DNA of 60,535 nucleotides from Candidatus Martarchaeota archaeon (GTDB lineage Archaea; Micrarchaeota; Micrarchaeia; Micrarchaeales; CABMGC01): NCBI GenBank assembly GCA_023476545.1, contig JAMCYP010000021.1, positions 1 to 60,535 of the forward strand, read 5' to 3'. Shown piece by piece: positions 34,213 to 42,343 of this stretch (position 1 is its first letter; each line of letters starts with the position of its first letter). The notes under the pieces were generated by a model. It saw only the letters and a program-made list of their open reading frames with translations, ran no database searches and was not told where the DNA came from. The position numbers and the translations under genes were made by a program.

Positions 34213-35445
34213 ATGCAGACAAAACTATTCACTCTGGAAAACGGGATGAAGGTCGCGATCTATTCGGCTCCGCAGTACGAGACTGTTGGTGTGACTGTGG
34301 GAGTGAGATATGGATCGATAGATGAAGATCCAAGGGTCAGCGGCGCCGCCCACTATCTCGAACATATGCTCTTCAAGGGAACGAAGAGGCGCACGTGGCA
34401 GCAGATAAACGATATACCTCGAAACCTTGGAATGATACGCAACGCGTTCACAGACAAGGAAACGACCACGTACTTCCTCGGATCCTACAAGGGATATTTT
34501 GACAAGGCGCTTGACTTGCTCTCAGACCAGGTGATCAACTCGACCTTCCCGAAGAAAGAGTTTGAACTCGAGCGCGGTCCTATAATCAATGAGAACCTGA
34601 TAAACGACGACTCGCCTATATACATGTTCTATGATTTCATCCCCAAGGTTCTTTACAAGAAACATCCGGCGAAGATGCCGACAGGAGGCGATGAAGCGAC
34701 GATAAAGAGGACGAGACTATCGGATGTGCTCAACATATACGACAAGTACTACTCTCCAGAGAACATGCTTGTCTCTGTATATGGAGGCGTTAACGCTGCG
34801 AAGGCACTCTTGCTCGTTAAGAAACATTTCTCTGGATTTGAGAAGAAACACAGCCCGCAACACAGAACAAACGCAAATGAACGGCAGGAGAGGAACGAAC
34901 TCACAGTGTCGAAGAGAGGAATAAAACAGACCCGGATAGGCATAGGGTTTAAGACGGCCGCGTTCGGCGATGCTGGCATTGGCGAATACGCTTCAATTTC
35001 CGTAATATCGGAGATACTAAGCAGGCGCATGTTTGACGAAGTGAGGGAGAAGCGCGGCCTATCATACGACCCGAGGGCGTCCTACTCTGCTTACAGCACA
35101 TTCAGTTTCATAGCCGCGGCTGCTGGAGTGGAACCCAAGAACCTGGAGCAAGCGAAGGAAGTCATACTCAAGGAGTTCGAAAAGATGCAGAATGGAGAGG
35201 TGGGCAGGGACGAGCTGCAGAAACGAAAGAACGGGCTCAGCATACGTTTCCTGACCCAGCGCGAAGACACTCTTGGTATGGCACTTTCAATGTCCGAGGC
35301 GTACCTGCTGTATGGAGACGCGCTGATCGCCGAACGCATGCCGGCTCTGATAAAAAGAGTCACGCTTGATGATGTGCGTAAGTACTGCAGCAGATATATC
35401 AACGCTGATAGGTACGGACTGGTAGTTCTGAAGCCTAAGAAGTAA
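34213..35445 (+). CDS. M16 family (pitrilysin/MPP-like) zinc peptidase
   Basis: The inverted zinc motif HYLEHMLFKGT (HxxEH) is present, with the distal Glu ligand in IINENLINDD. The substrate-holding EKRGLSYDPRASYSAY (R/Y pair) lies in the C-terminal half. The 410-residue length matches a single M16B chain, which usually works as a dimer, often with an inactive partner. None is seen nearby. There is no signal peptide, so it acts in the cytoplasm. M16 proteins are uncommon in archaea, and the codon use looks AT-richer than nearby ribosomal genes, so transfer from bacteria is possible. The start fits a TATA near 34179-34190. Confidence 0.9.
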   Translation: MQTKLFTLENGMKVAIYSAPQYETVGVTVGVRYGSIDEDPRVSGAAHYLEHMLFKGTKRRTWQQINDIPRNLGMIRNAFTDKETTTYFLGSYKGYFDKALDLLSDQVINSTFPKKEFELERGPIINENLINDDSPIYMFYDFIPKVLYKKHPAKMPTGGDEATIKRTRLSDVLNIYDKYYSPENMLVSVYGGVNAAKALLLVKKHFSGFEKKHSPQHRTNANERQERNELTVSKRGIKQTRIGIGFKTAAFGDAGIGEYASISVISEILSRRMFDEVREKRGLSYDPRASYSAYSTFSFIAAAAGVEPKNLEQAKEVILKEFEKMQNGEVGRDELQKRKNGLSIRFLTQREDTLGMALSMSEAYLLYGDALIAERMPALIKRVTLDDVRKYCSRYINADRYGLVVLKPKK

Positions 35446-35452
35446 TGATCGC

Positions 35453-35968
35453 ATGGCACTGCTGGATGGCTACAGAGGTAAGTTCAAACTCAGGCAGGTG
35501 AGCCTCTGTCTTCTGGTCAGGGAAATGGAGGTATTACTGGCGCTGAAGAAGCGCAGCTTCGGAGTAGGTAAATGGAACGGTGTGGGAGGAAAACAGCAGC
35601 CTGGAGAGAGCATAGAGCAGACCGCGGTACGGGAGACCCAAGAGGAGATAGGTGTAACCCCAACATCGATGCGGCGTGTAGCGACCCTCAATTTCTACTT
35701 TGTAGGAGATACGGAAGACAGAAACTGGAACCAGCAGGTCGTTGTCTTTCTCGTGAACAAGTGGGACGGAACACCGGCTGAGAGCGAAGAGATGCGTCCT
35801 GAATGGTTCAAACAAAACGAATTACCTTTCCAAAAGATGTGGGAGGATGATGCTTACTGGATGCCGCAGGTGCTGGAAGGAAAGAATATCATTGGCCATT
35901 TCCTTTTCGATGAGAACCAGAAGATGGTGGATCGAGAGGTAGAAGAAAGTGCGAGCGCCGGGATTTGA
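35453..35968 (+). CDS. MTH1-like Nudix hydrolase overlapping tRNA-Gly
   Basis: The Nudix box is intact: GGKQQPGESIEQTAVRETQEEIGV (G-x5-E-x7-R-E-x2-E-E-x-G-V). The C-terminal half, MRPEWFKQNELPFQKMWEDD with YWMPQVLEGK, closely follows the substrate pocket of MTH1 (NUDT1), which cleans 8-oxo-dGTP and other oxidised purine nucleotides. It begins 7 nt after the M16 stop and is likely co-transcribed. The last six codons and the stop lie inside the 3' end of tRNA-Gly on the other strand (35950-35968), so the C-terminus was probably set by tRNA sequence. Confidence 0.88.
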   Translation: MALLDGYRGKFKLRQVSLCLLVREMEVLLALKKRSFGVGKWNGVGGKQQPGESIEQTAVRETQEEIGVTPTSMRRVATLNFYFVGDTEDRNWNQQVVVFLVNKWDGTPAESEEMRPEWFKQNELPFQKMWEDDAYWMPQVLEGKNIIGHFLFDENQKMVDREVEESASAGI

Positions 35969-36022
35969 ACCCGGGTCTTTGCCTTGGAGGGGCAAAGTCC
36001 TACCAGGCTAGACTACACTCGC
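35950..36022 (-). tRNA. tRNA-Gly (TCC) with C33
   Basis: On the minus strand the acceptor GCGAGTG/CGCTCGC with discriminator A, the D arm, and T arm CCGGG-TTCAAAT-CCCGG all form. The anticodon stem TTGCC/GGCAA closes the loop CCTCCAA, giving anticodon TCC. Position 33, normally U, is C. A TATTAAAT element near 36050 lies 28 nt upstream. The 3' end overlaps the Nudix gene. Confidence 0.9.
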
Positions 36023-36127
36023 ACAGGAAGGAATTCGCCTCTCAGGTATTTAATATAGCTCACTTTGAAACCCCCATCACGCCGCGTCTCTTCTCGCCTT
36101 CAGAATCGTATTGCCCCTAACTAAAGC

Positions 36128-36146
36128 GCGAGCGCCGGGATTTGAA
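36128..36146. repeat. Detached copy of the tRNA-Gly 3' end (att-like repeat)
   Basis: GCGAGCGCCGGGATTTGAA (19 nt) is identical to the 3' ends of tRNA-Gly(TCC) at 35951-35969 and tRNA-Gly(GCC) at 36940-36958, in the same orientation. No tRNA body is attached. With the copy at 36940 it brackets the VapBC module, as att sites bracket an element integrated at a tRNA 3' end. Confidence 0.8.
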
Positions 36147-36160
36147 TTAATAATTCAAAT
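36140..36160. repeat. Perfect 21-bp AT-rich palindrome
   Basis: ATTTGAATTA at 36140-36149 and TAATTCAAAT at 36151-36160 are exact inverted copies around one A. The left arm overlaps the last 7 nt of the tRNA-derived repeat. It lies 20 nt beyond the vapC stop, so it may act as a transcript-end hairpin or a recombination footprint. Confidence 0.6.
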
Positions 36161-36180
36161 ACAGAACATATGCGTAACTT

Positions 36181-36618
36181 CTAGCGGCCTTTGTGAGCTA
36201 CCAGATCTTTATAGCTGAATACCTCAATTCCAAATTCATTTTTCAATGCCTTGCGCGCCTTTCTTATCCTTGAATCTTCTGTGACCAAGTTTTCCTTGAG
36301 TGCTATCGCAGTAGCAACGATGATGCGGTCTATATAATCCTTTATGCTGCTTGGCAGGAGACCGCAGGTCTCAATTATTTCTGGGCTGCAGAAAGGTGCG
36401 ACTCTGAAATTGGTGTTAATAGCTTCTATTGCCTCTATCGGAAATCTGGGCTGCAAGCCTTGTTTGTGTGCTTTCGCCTGTATCTCAAAAAGGGAAATCA
36501 TGCTAGTGCCGATTTCATCAAAAGCAAGGTCTATCTTGTGCTCGGCGATAAGTTTGAGCAAGTCCGTATCCACTTCTATCCTTGATAGCGGAAGCAGGTA
36601 TGTCGTGTCTACTATCAA
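36181..36618 (-). CDS. vapC: VapC-type PIN-domain toxin ribonuclease
   Basis: VapC toxins cleave tRNA or rRNA when released from antitoxin. The PIN acidic residues are visible: IVDTTYLLPL (first Asp), an ISLFEIQAKA segment with Glu, and DYIDRIIVATAIA plus VTEDSRIRK with the distal acids. The 145-residue length is usual. The start is a TTG at 36618, 2 nt after the vapB stop, consistent with coupled, reduced translation of the toxin. The gene is clearly AT-richer than its surroundings. It sits between tRNA-Gly 3'-end repeats. Confidence 0.85.
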   Translation of the reverse strand: MIVDTTYLLPLSRIEVDTDLLKLIAEHKIDLAFDEIGTSMISLFEIQAKAHKQGLQPRFPIEAIEAINTNFRVAPFCSPEIIETCGLLPSSIKDYIDRIIVATAIALKENLVTEDSRIRKARKALKNEFGIEVFSYKDLVAHKGR

Positions 36619-36620
36619 GC

Positions 36621-36854
36621 TTACACCGACTCTGACAGTCCTGCCCTGAATCTTTCAAATTCCTTTGCTGTCGTCTTGGCTAGTTTTTTTGAGTGGATTA
36701 GCGACAACAGTTTTCCCCTATTCGAAAGTGCCTTTTCAAGTATCTCATTCATGACCTTCGACACAGATTTGCTGTTCTTGTACCGCTCAAGGCTCTCCTT
36801 CACAAGCGCATCATACACGTTATTCTCTAGCAGCACCGTGGTTCTTTTAACCAT
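36621..36854 (-). CDS. vapB: VapB-type antitoxin (ribbon-helix-helix-like)
   Basis: The 77-residue product starts MVKRTTVLLENNVYDALVKE, a beta strand plus helix typical of a ribbon-helix-helix DNA-binding domain. It continues with a charged C-terminal helix (LAKTTAKEFERFRAGL) that would thread the toxin. The frame is open further upstream to 36935, but the ATG at 36854 starts the domain. A TATA box lies at 36883-36890. The 8-bp inverted repeat at 36864-36887 overlaps that TATA box and is a likely site for autorepression. Confidence 0.78.
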   Translation of the reverse strand: MVKRTTVLLENNVYDALVKESLERYKNSKSVSKVMNEILEKALSNRGKLLSLIHSKKLAKTTAKEFERFRAGLSESV

Positions 36855-36863
36855 ATCATCACA

Positions 36864-36887
36864 ATATGTTTGTATGCCTAAACATAT
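36864..36887 (-). promoter_or_regulatory. Putative vapBC operator overlapping the TATA box
   Basis: ATATGTTT at 36864-36871 and AAACATAT at 36880-36887 are exact inverted repeats with an 8-nt spacer. The second arm merges with CATATAAATAG, the minus-strand TATA region (as seen on the plus strand). Occupation by VapB would block TBP. The operator role is inferred from position. Confidence 0.6.
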
Positions 36888-36938
36888 AAATAGGTTTCCC
36901 CGTGGGAGAAGCGAACCCGATTTCCTTGTAAACACAAA

Positions 36939-37011
36939 TGCGAGCGCCGGGATTTGAACCCGAGTTGCAGACTTGGCAAGCCTGCGTCCTACCAGGCTAG
37001 ACTACGCTCGC
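36939..37011 (-). tRNA. tRNA-Gly (GCC)
   Basis: The acceptor GCGAGCG/CGCTCGC is complete with discriminator A. The anticodon stem CAGGC/GTCTG, extended by one pair, closes the loop TTGCCAA, so the anticodon is GCC with normal U33. The D arm is identical to that of tRNA-Gly(TCC). The 3' end carries the repeat shared with 36128-36146. TATAATTTTAATC lies about 30 nt upstream on the minus strand. Confidence 0.93.
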
Positions 37012-37052
37012 GCGCATTAGCTATCTCCTTCAAGATTAAAATTATATGCCTG

Positions 37053-38216
37053 TCAGAACCTAGTCCTTCTCATGACCCCGAAAAGAAGCACCACGTACAG
37101 AAGCGCCATCGCGCCGAAGACGGCGGCCACGGCATAGAGCCTGAACTCGACTATTGTGGCGCCTGCTACAACCGCTCCCAGAGCTCCGCCGAAACCTCCG
37201 CTCACTACAGAGAGCGCCGCTATCTCGCCAGAATCCTTCCTGTCTATGTCAACTACGGCGCTGAACATCCAGACATCGGCCAGCGTCACCAGCAGCGCGC
37301 TCGCAGACAGTATTATAAGCGAGAAGAAGCTGTCCTTCAAGAGGAACGCGGCGGCAAACACGAACGCTGCCGACGCGACCATGGCTACCCCAACTAACGT
37401 CTTGGTATGTCCGCGCACATATAGCCTGCCTCCGAGGCTGTCACCGAAGGCGAACGGTATGCCAAGCACGCCGATAACGATGCCCCCGAGCAGTACCGTT
37501 GCGCTGCTCAGCCTGGTGATGAGCGGCACTGAGACCCAGACCGCATACGCGAAGAACGAGTACATGAAAGCGCTGAAGAGGAAGGGGACCACGTATCTTG
37601 GCATACGCGACACTAACCCATCCTTTATTGAGAGCAACTTGGAGAACTTGGGCGTATGGCGGCGCGAGACGTCGCTCGCGAACCTCATGCTCTTCATGAA
37701 GAGGAACGACGCTATCGCGATCAGCAAAAGCTCCGTGACTGCGAGCGGCACATTGCCGAAGCCTCCGTATATGAATCCCCCCAGGATCGGTCCCGCGACC
37801 CATCCGACGCCCATCACAGCAAAATCGTACCCAATGAACTTGACGTTCTTCTTCCCCATCACGTTTGACACGTGCGCCGTCGCGCCTATCCAGACGCCCA
37901 CGCCTCCCACTCCAAGCAGGAATACGCCCACTGAGTTCAGCAGTTCGATGTTTGTGGCAAATAGGAAGGGTACCACCAGCAGCGCTAGCATGCTGTCAAA
38001 GACTATCGCCTTTATCCTCCCGAAATCTGCAAAGAAACCGAAAGGCACAGCTCCAAGCACCTCTATGAGAGGAATCAGAGATATGAGCACCCCGACGGCG
38101 AAGTAGTCGCTCGCCAGGGTCTGCGAGAAGATGAGCGGCATCGTGTACCATATTGCGCCCTGCGCCACGTAGGCGAGGAGCACCGCGAGCATGAAGGTCA
38201 CGTTCCTTCCGTTCAT
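37053..38216 (-). CDS. Major facilitator superfamily transporter
   Basis: The 387-residue protein has about 12 hydrophobic segments. The loop between the second and third helices, GFFADFGRIKAIV, resembles the MFS signature G-x-x-x-D-x-x-G-R. A central cytoplasmic loop (RFASDVSRRHTPKFSKLL) divides the two halves. The substrate could be a drug, sugar or metabolite. The gene is divergent from cysS and shares its short upstream region. Confidence 0.85.
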   Translation of the reverse strand: MNGRNVTFMLAVLLAYVAQGAIWYTMPLIFSQTLASDYFAVGVLISLIPLIEVLGAVPFGFFADFGRIKAIVFDSMLALLVVPFLFATNIELLNSVGVFLLGVGGVGVWIGATAHVSNVMGKKNVKFIGYDFAVMGVGWVAGPILGGFIYGGFGNVPLAVTELLLIAIASFLFMKSMRFASDVSRRHTPKFSKLLSIKDGLVSRMPRYVVPFLFSAFMYSFFAYAVWVSVPLITRLSSATVLLGGIVIGVLGIPFAFGDSLGGRLYVRGHTKTLVGVAMVASAAFVFAAAFLLKDSFFSLIILSASALLVTLADVWMFSAVVDIDRKDSGEIAALSVVSGGFGGALGAVVAGATIVEFRLYAVAAVFGAMALLYVVLLFGVMRRTRF

Positions 38217-38275
38217 CGCATCAGCACGAATCTTGACGCGGCAACCTTAATATCTTAACCATCAAACTATCTTCG

Positions 38276-39730
38276 GTGCAACGTTTGCAGGTATACAACA
38301 CGCTCTCTAGAGGCAAGGAGGAGTTCGCCCCGATGCACGACAGGGCGGTGAACATGTTTGTCTGTGGACAGACAGTGTACGATGATGCACATCTAGGGCA
38401 CGCGCGCACGTACATCGCGTTCGACATCGTTGTAAGGTGGCTCAAGCACCTAGGCTACAAGGTAAACTACGTCCAGAACATCACTGACATAGATGATAAG
38501 ATAATAGCAAGGGCCAGGGAGAAGGGAATCGAGCCGATAGAGCTTGCCAGGCAGTACGAGCAGAGGTTCATGGAGGACATGGACAGGGTAGGCGTCAAGC
38601 AAAATGTCAGCTCGTATCCCAGGTCACACGACTACATAACTGCAATAAAGGAGCAGATACAGCTGCTCCTTGACAAGGATTTCGCATACCTGCTCGAAGG
38701 CGACGTCTACTACGACGTTGCAAAGTTCAGGGACTATACTGCTCTGTCTGGAATGAAGATGGACGAGCTCGAGAAGCACAGGATAGAGCCGAAGGAGGGC
38801 AAGCGCAACGTTTACGATTTCGTCCTGTGGAAGGCTTCAAAGCCCGGCGAACCTTCCTGGGACGTGGAGGTCCATGTCGATGGCAAAGCGGTCCGTCTAT
38901 CCGGAAGGCCTGGCTGGCACATAGAAGACACGGCAATAACCCACTCGATATTCGGCCCGCAGTACGACCTGCACGGCGGAGCGAGCGAGCTCATGTTCCC
39001 ACACCACACGAACGAGATAGCGCAGGCAGAGGCTGCATTCGGCGTCAAGCCGTTCGTCAAGTACTGGATGCATTCTGGAGTGCTGAACATAAAGGGGCAG
39101 AAGATGAGCAAGAGCCTGAGGAACTTCATAACGATACGAGACTTACTGGCCAAGTACCCGGCCGAGGCCCTGCGGTTTTTCGTGGCCTCTACGCACTACA
39201 GGAAGGAGATAAACTACACTGAGGAGCTTATGCGCGACGCGAACAAGCTCATGTACTACGTCAACCAGTCTGTCGGCATACTGAACAACCTGCCTGCGGA
39301 CGAGAACGCGAGCGGAGAGGAGCTGGTGCAGGCGATAGGTCTCCTTGAGAAGGAGTTCACCGAAGCTATGGACGACGACTTCAACACATCCCTGGCTCTG
39401 ATGAGGCTGACGACCGCGATGAGAAGGGTGAGGCAGTTTTCAGATGAGAAAGGAGGCATAGACCAAAGGTCAAAGGAGACCGCACTAGGCAAGATTGTGG
39501 CTCTGGGTGACCTGCTCGGGATTATGAGTGAAAGTCTGTACAAGCAGGCTCTGTCGGCTGAGGTAGTTCAGATGATAAAGAAGAGGGAGGAGCTGAGGAG
39601 GACAAAGAACTTCGATGAGGCAGACAGGATGAGAGCGGAGATAGAATCTAAACACGGAATAAAGATCGAAGACACAGAATACGGTACTGTATGGTATCCC
39701 GGCGGTGCCCCTTCGCCAAAGGAGAGATAG
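38276..39730 (+). CDS. cysS: Cysteinyl-tRNA synthetase
   Basis: CysRS is a class I synthetase with an active-site zinc. It shows MFVCGQTVYDDAHLGHART with the zinc Cys and the HIGH-type HLGH. It also has the Zn-ligand region DLHGGASELMFPHHTNEIAQ and the KMSKS loop GQKMSKSLRNF. The 484-residue length is typical. The start GTG at 38276 is exactly 26 nt after the centre of TTAATA at 38247-38252, so a leaderless GTG start is likely. Confidence 0.95.
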   Translation: MQRLQVYNTLSRGKEEFAPMHDRAVNMFVCGQTVYDDAHLGHARTYIAFDIVVRWLKHLGYKVNYVQNITDIDDKIIARAREKGIEPIELARQYEQRFMEDMDRVGVKQNVSSYPRSHDYITAIKEQIQLLLDKDFAYLLEGDVYYDVAKFRDYTALSGMKMDELEKHRIEPKEGKRNVYDFVLWKASKPGEPSWDVEVHVDGKAVRLSGRPGWHIEDTAITHSIFGPQYDLHGGASELMFPHHTNEIAQAEAAFGVKPFVKYWMHSGVLNIKGQKMSKSLRNFITIRDLLAKYPAEALRFFVASTHYRKEINYTEELMRDANKLMYYVNQSVGILNNLPADENASGEELVQAIGLLEKEFTEAMDDDFNTSLALMRLTTAMRRVRQFSDEKGGIDQRSKETALGKIVALGDLLGIMSESLYKQALSAEVVQMIKKREELRRTKNFDEADRMRAEIESKHGIKIEDTEYGTVWYPGGAPSPKER

Positions 39731-39748
39731 ACATACTTCGCTTCTTCT

Positions 39749-40057
39749 TTATGTTGCCTCTAGGTACGGGCCTCCGTCTTCTCTGATTTCGGCTTTCCCG
39801 TCCCGTTCAAGTTCGTACACGAGTCTGGAAGGTATCTGAATCGTATGGCCGGGTTCGGTCTCGATAATGCACAGCTCTGTCTCCACGGAGGTTTTTACCG
39901 TCTTAAACTTCCGAGGAGTTTTCCCCGCCAGCAGCGTCAGCAACTCTTTTTTGGCTCTCTCGTCAGCCTCGTTCATCAGCCGTTCGCCTACCGCGCGAAG
40001 CTCACTGCTTCCCATCTTGTCCAGGGACCTCGCGCCGATCCTTTCTTTGGTCTGCAT
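39749..40057 (-). CDS. Hypothetical protein following the TrpD-like gene
   Basis: This 102-residue protein is unrecognised. The N-half is helical and charged (SSELRAVGERLMNEADERAK). The C-half is beta-like and ends TIQIPSRLVYELERDGKAEI, somewhat like a small wing or OB strand pair. It begins 4 nt after the TrpD-like stop, so the two form an operon. The function is unknown. Confidence 0.65.
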   Translation of the reverse strand: MQTKERIGARSLDKMGSSELRAVGERLMNEADERAKKELLTLLAGKTPRKFKTVKTSVETELCIIETEPGHTIQIPSRLVYELERDGKAEIREDGGPYLEAT

Positions 40058-40061
40058 AGCA

Positions 40062-41336
40062 TCATTCCTGATTGATGAGTGGCAGGCGCTGCCTTACCTT
40101 CTCTATTATTCTCCAGTGCTCTCCGTTTTGCAACGATACTCGTGCAGCTTCTGTGCCGTCCCTAAAGTTAAAGTCTCCTTTGCTCATAGCTATCACTGCA
40201 CCCGTGTTCGCAAGTACTGTATTCACCGCCCCCTCGGTGGTTTCCCTTTTCAGAGTGTCCAGAGTGAACTTTAGCCTGTCTTTCTTGTTAAGGCTTGGAG
40301 GCGAGACCTCGGACGGTTCCGCAGGATGTGTGAGCCCGAAATCAGTATAATCCAGGTGAATGCGCTCTACCTCTTCGCCGTGCAGGAAGGCCGCGGTCGT
40401 GCCGCCTTCTAATATAGATACCTCATCCATGCATTCGGCTGGCCGCTCGGCGTTCACCAGCCCCTTGACTATAAGCGCGGTATCAACTTTTGTTATGCCC
40501 TTTTTGTTGAGTATGCGGTAAGCGTCAGCTATCACATGGGGTGGTGTGACGTTGTTTGTTCCCAATACCTTGATGTTTAACTTTTCTGTGTTGGTCGGAT
40601 TTGTCATCGGACCTATGATGTCGTTCATATGGGCCAGATGTGCAACAGAATGGGTCTGCGTGTGTACTATCTTGTAGCGGCTGTCAAGGGCTTCTATGTA
40701 GCAGAAACCTACCCCGTCTATCGTCTCCTCTACGGCACGAGGCTGGTAGTTGAGCCCCGAGTCTATGTTGAGATAGGTAATGAAATCAGAGCTGCCGGAT
40801 TTCATCGCATTTCCCGGAGAGCCGTGTTTCGCGACCTTCACCCCCGCGCCCGCAGCCACGAATGCTGACGCCGTACTAACGTGGAATGTGGGGAACGTGT
40901 CCCCGCCGGTTCCGCAGTTATCGGTCAGCCTCTCCGCATCGGGATTAAGGAAACCGTATTCAGAGTTCCCTATATCGTAGTCAAAAATTGCAGCGATTAT
41001 CCCGGCGAGTTGTTCCGAGGCACCTTCGACGTTGTGTGTCGCAGTGTTGTACATAGATGAGAGCAGAACTGTGCCCTGGATCTTGGCGATATTGAGGTCC
41101 TTTCCGAACGTCTCCTGCAACTTCTCGTTTGAATTCAATGAGGTGTAGTATGGGTATACCGCAAACACACCCAAACAGTAACCCTGCTCGAAGCTCAATG
41201 GCTTGTTCAGTCTTCCGTTGTATTTCAGAATGTAGTTTGCAAAGTCGCCTCCCTGCGAGGTCCTGCTGGCCCTCAGCAATTCCGGAATCTCGGTCGATTT
41301 GAACAGAGGCTCCTTTCTACTCACGGTCATTGTCAT
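40062..41336 (-). CDS. Anthranilate phosphoribosyltransferase-like (TrpD family) protein
   Basis: The class III phosphoribosyltransferase blocks are clear. DNCGTGGDTFPTFHVSTASA binds PRPP pyrophosphate. VAKHGSPGNAMKSGSSDFIT corresponds to KHGNR-x-SS-x-SGSAD but with Ser for Asn and other changes. IIGPMTNPTNTEKLNIKVLG matches GPLxNP. No other tryptophan-pathway genes are in the window, and the anthranilate-contact residues look altered. It may therefore use a different aromatic or purine-like acceptor, as TrpD2-type proteins do. Starts at GTG 41348 and ATG 41336 or 41330 are possible; a CTTATATAGG promoter lies near 41373-41382. Confidence 0.78.
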   Translation of the reverse strand: MTMTVSRKEPLFKSTEIPELLRASRTSQGGDFANYILKYNGRLNKPLSFEQGYCLGVFAVYPYYTSLNSNEKLQETFGKDLNIAKIQGTVLLSSMYNTATHNVEGASEQLAGIIAAIFDYDIGNSEYGFLNPDAERLTDNCGTGGDTFPTFHVSTASAFVAAGAGVKVAKHGSPGNAMKSGSSDFITYLNIDSGLNYQPRAVEETIDGVGFCYIEALDSRYKIVHTQTHSVAHLAHMNDIIGPMTNPTNTEKLNIKVLGTNNVTPPHVIADAYRILNKKGITKVDTALIVKGLVNAERPAECMDEVSILEGGTTAAFLHGEEVERIHLDYTDFGLTHPAEPSEVSPPSLNKKDRLKFTLDTLKRETTEGAVNTVLANTGAVIAMSKGDFNFRDGTEAARVSLQNGEHWRIIEKVRQRLPLINQE

Positions 41337-41439
41337 GTTTCTCCCCACGACTATTGGACCTGTGCCTTTTCCCCTATATAAGCATTTTCTCCATTTTCGT
41401 CAGATGTGTTTTTAAAGGGGTCTGCAATTTTGTCTGGTT

Positions 41440-42282
41440 CTATCTGATCTTCCTGACTGCGTCCATAAGCCTCGCCACGCGTCTGGAGTCTATACGTGCT
41501 GAATGCGGCTTAACCTGCCTTTCTCCACTTACGCGTTCTCCCTTTTTCAGAGACGTGCCAACTATCGCGCCATCGGCGTATTTCATAAGTGTTCCAGCAT
41601 TCCTGAAGTCCAAGCCGCTGCCTATTATAACCGGCACATCCACGCTAGCCTTCGCCTCGGCCAGCGCCTCGGACTTGGGCGAATCGGCGGTCCATCTCCC
41701 AGTCACTATTATCGCATCCGCACCCTCGCGCTCCGCCTTCCTTGCTGATTCGGCGATTGTGATCTGCTTGTCCAACATCTCGGCGTGCTTGACGTGTATA
41801 TCAGCAAATATCATTACGTCTTCGGCGCCCAGCTTCCTCCTGTACTCTATGACCTTCTGCGGCTGCGCACGTATGATGCCGAAATCCGTTCTCACGCTGT
41901 CCACAAATACCGGAACTCTGATGAACCTGGCTCCTGTGGTTTTGGCTATGGACAGCGCCGCCATGTAGTCGTTCCACAGCACGCTTACTCCAAACGCCGT
42001 GTGCGCGTTCCTTTTAAGCTCCACACCGAGGTATGTCATCGCCGCTACCGTCTCTGGCCCGACAAATATCTTGTGCGGCACATCATAGTTGTTCTCAATT
42101 ATCACGCCGTTTATCCCTCCCCTCTTAAATGCACGCAGGTCTTTCTCCGCATATTTCAGTATGTTGCTTAATCCGCCGAAATCGTTGTAACCAAACAGCG
42201 GCGCGAAGTGCAGCGCGCCTATTATCGGTTTTCGTACACCAAATATCTCCTTGAGCATCGTCAGCCCTCTCTTGTAACTCAT
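41440..42282 (-). CDS. BtpA/SgcQ family TIM-barrel protein
   Basis: The 280-residue protein matches the BtpA family: PIIGALHFAPLFGYNDFGGL, GGINGVIIENNYDVPH, RVPVFVDSVRTDFGIIRAQP, VMIFADIHVKHAEML, DAIIVTGRWTADSPKS and DVPVIIGSGLDFRNAGTLMK. In cyanobacteria BtpA affects photosystem I accumulation. In other organisms the role is unknown, but the fold suggests a sugar-phosphate or phosphate-binding enzyme. ATG 42282 is chosen because CTTTTTAAAAG at 42304-42314 is centred 26-27 nt upstream; a longer frame reaches GTG 42303. Confidence 0.85.
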   Translation of the reverse strand: MSYKRGLTMLKEIFGVRKPIIGALHFAPLFGYNDFGGLSNILKYAEKDLRAFKRGGINGVIIENNYDVPHKIFVGPETVAAMTYLGVELKRNAHTAFGVSVLWNDYMAALSIAKTTGARFIRVPVFVDSVRTDFGIIRAQPQKVIEYRRKLGAEDVMIFADIHVKHAEMLDKQITIAESARKAEREGADAIIVTGRWTADSPKSEALAEAKASVDVPVIIGSGLDFRNAGTLMKYADGAIVGTSLKKGERVSGERQVKPHSARIDSRRVARLMDAVRKIR

Positions 42283-42343
42283 AATCTTTCTTCCGTTTTC
42301 CACTTTTAAAAAGCTTTACCATCATCAGCTTCTGCATGCTTCG

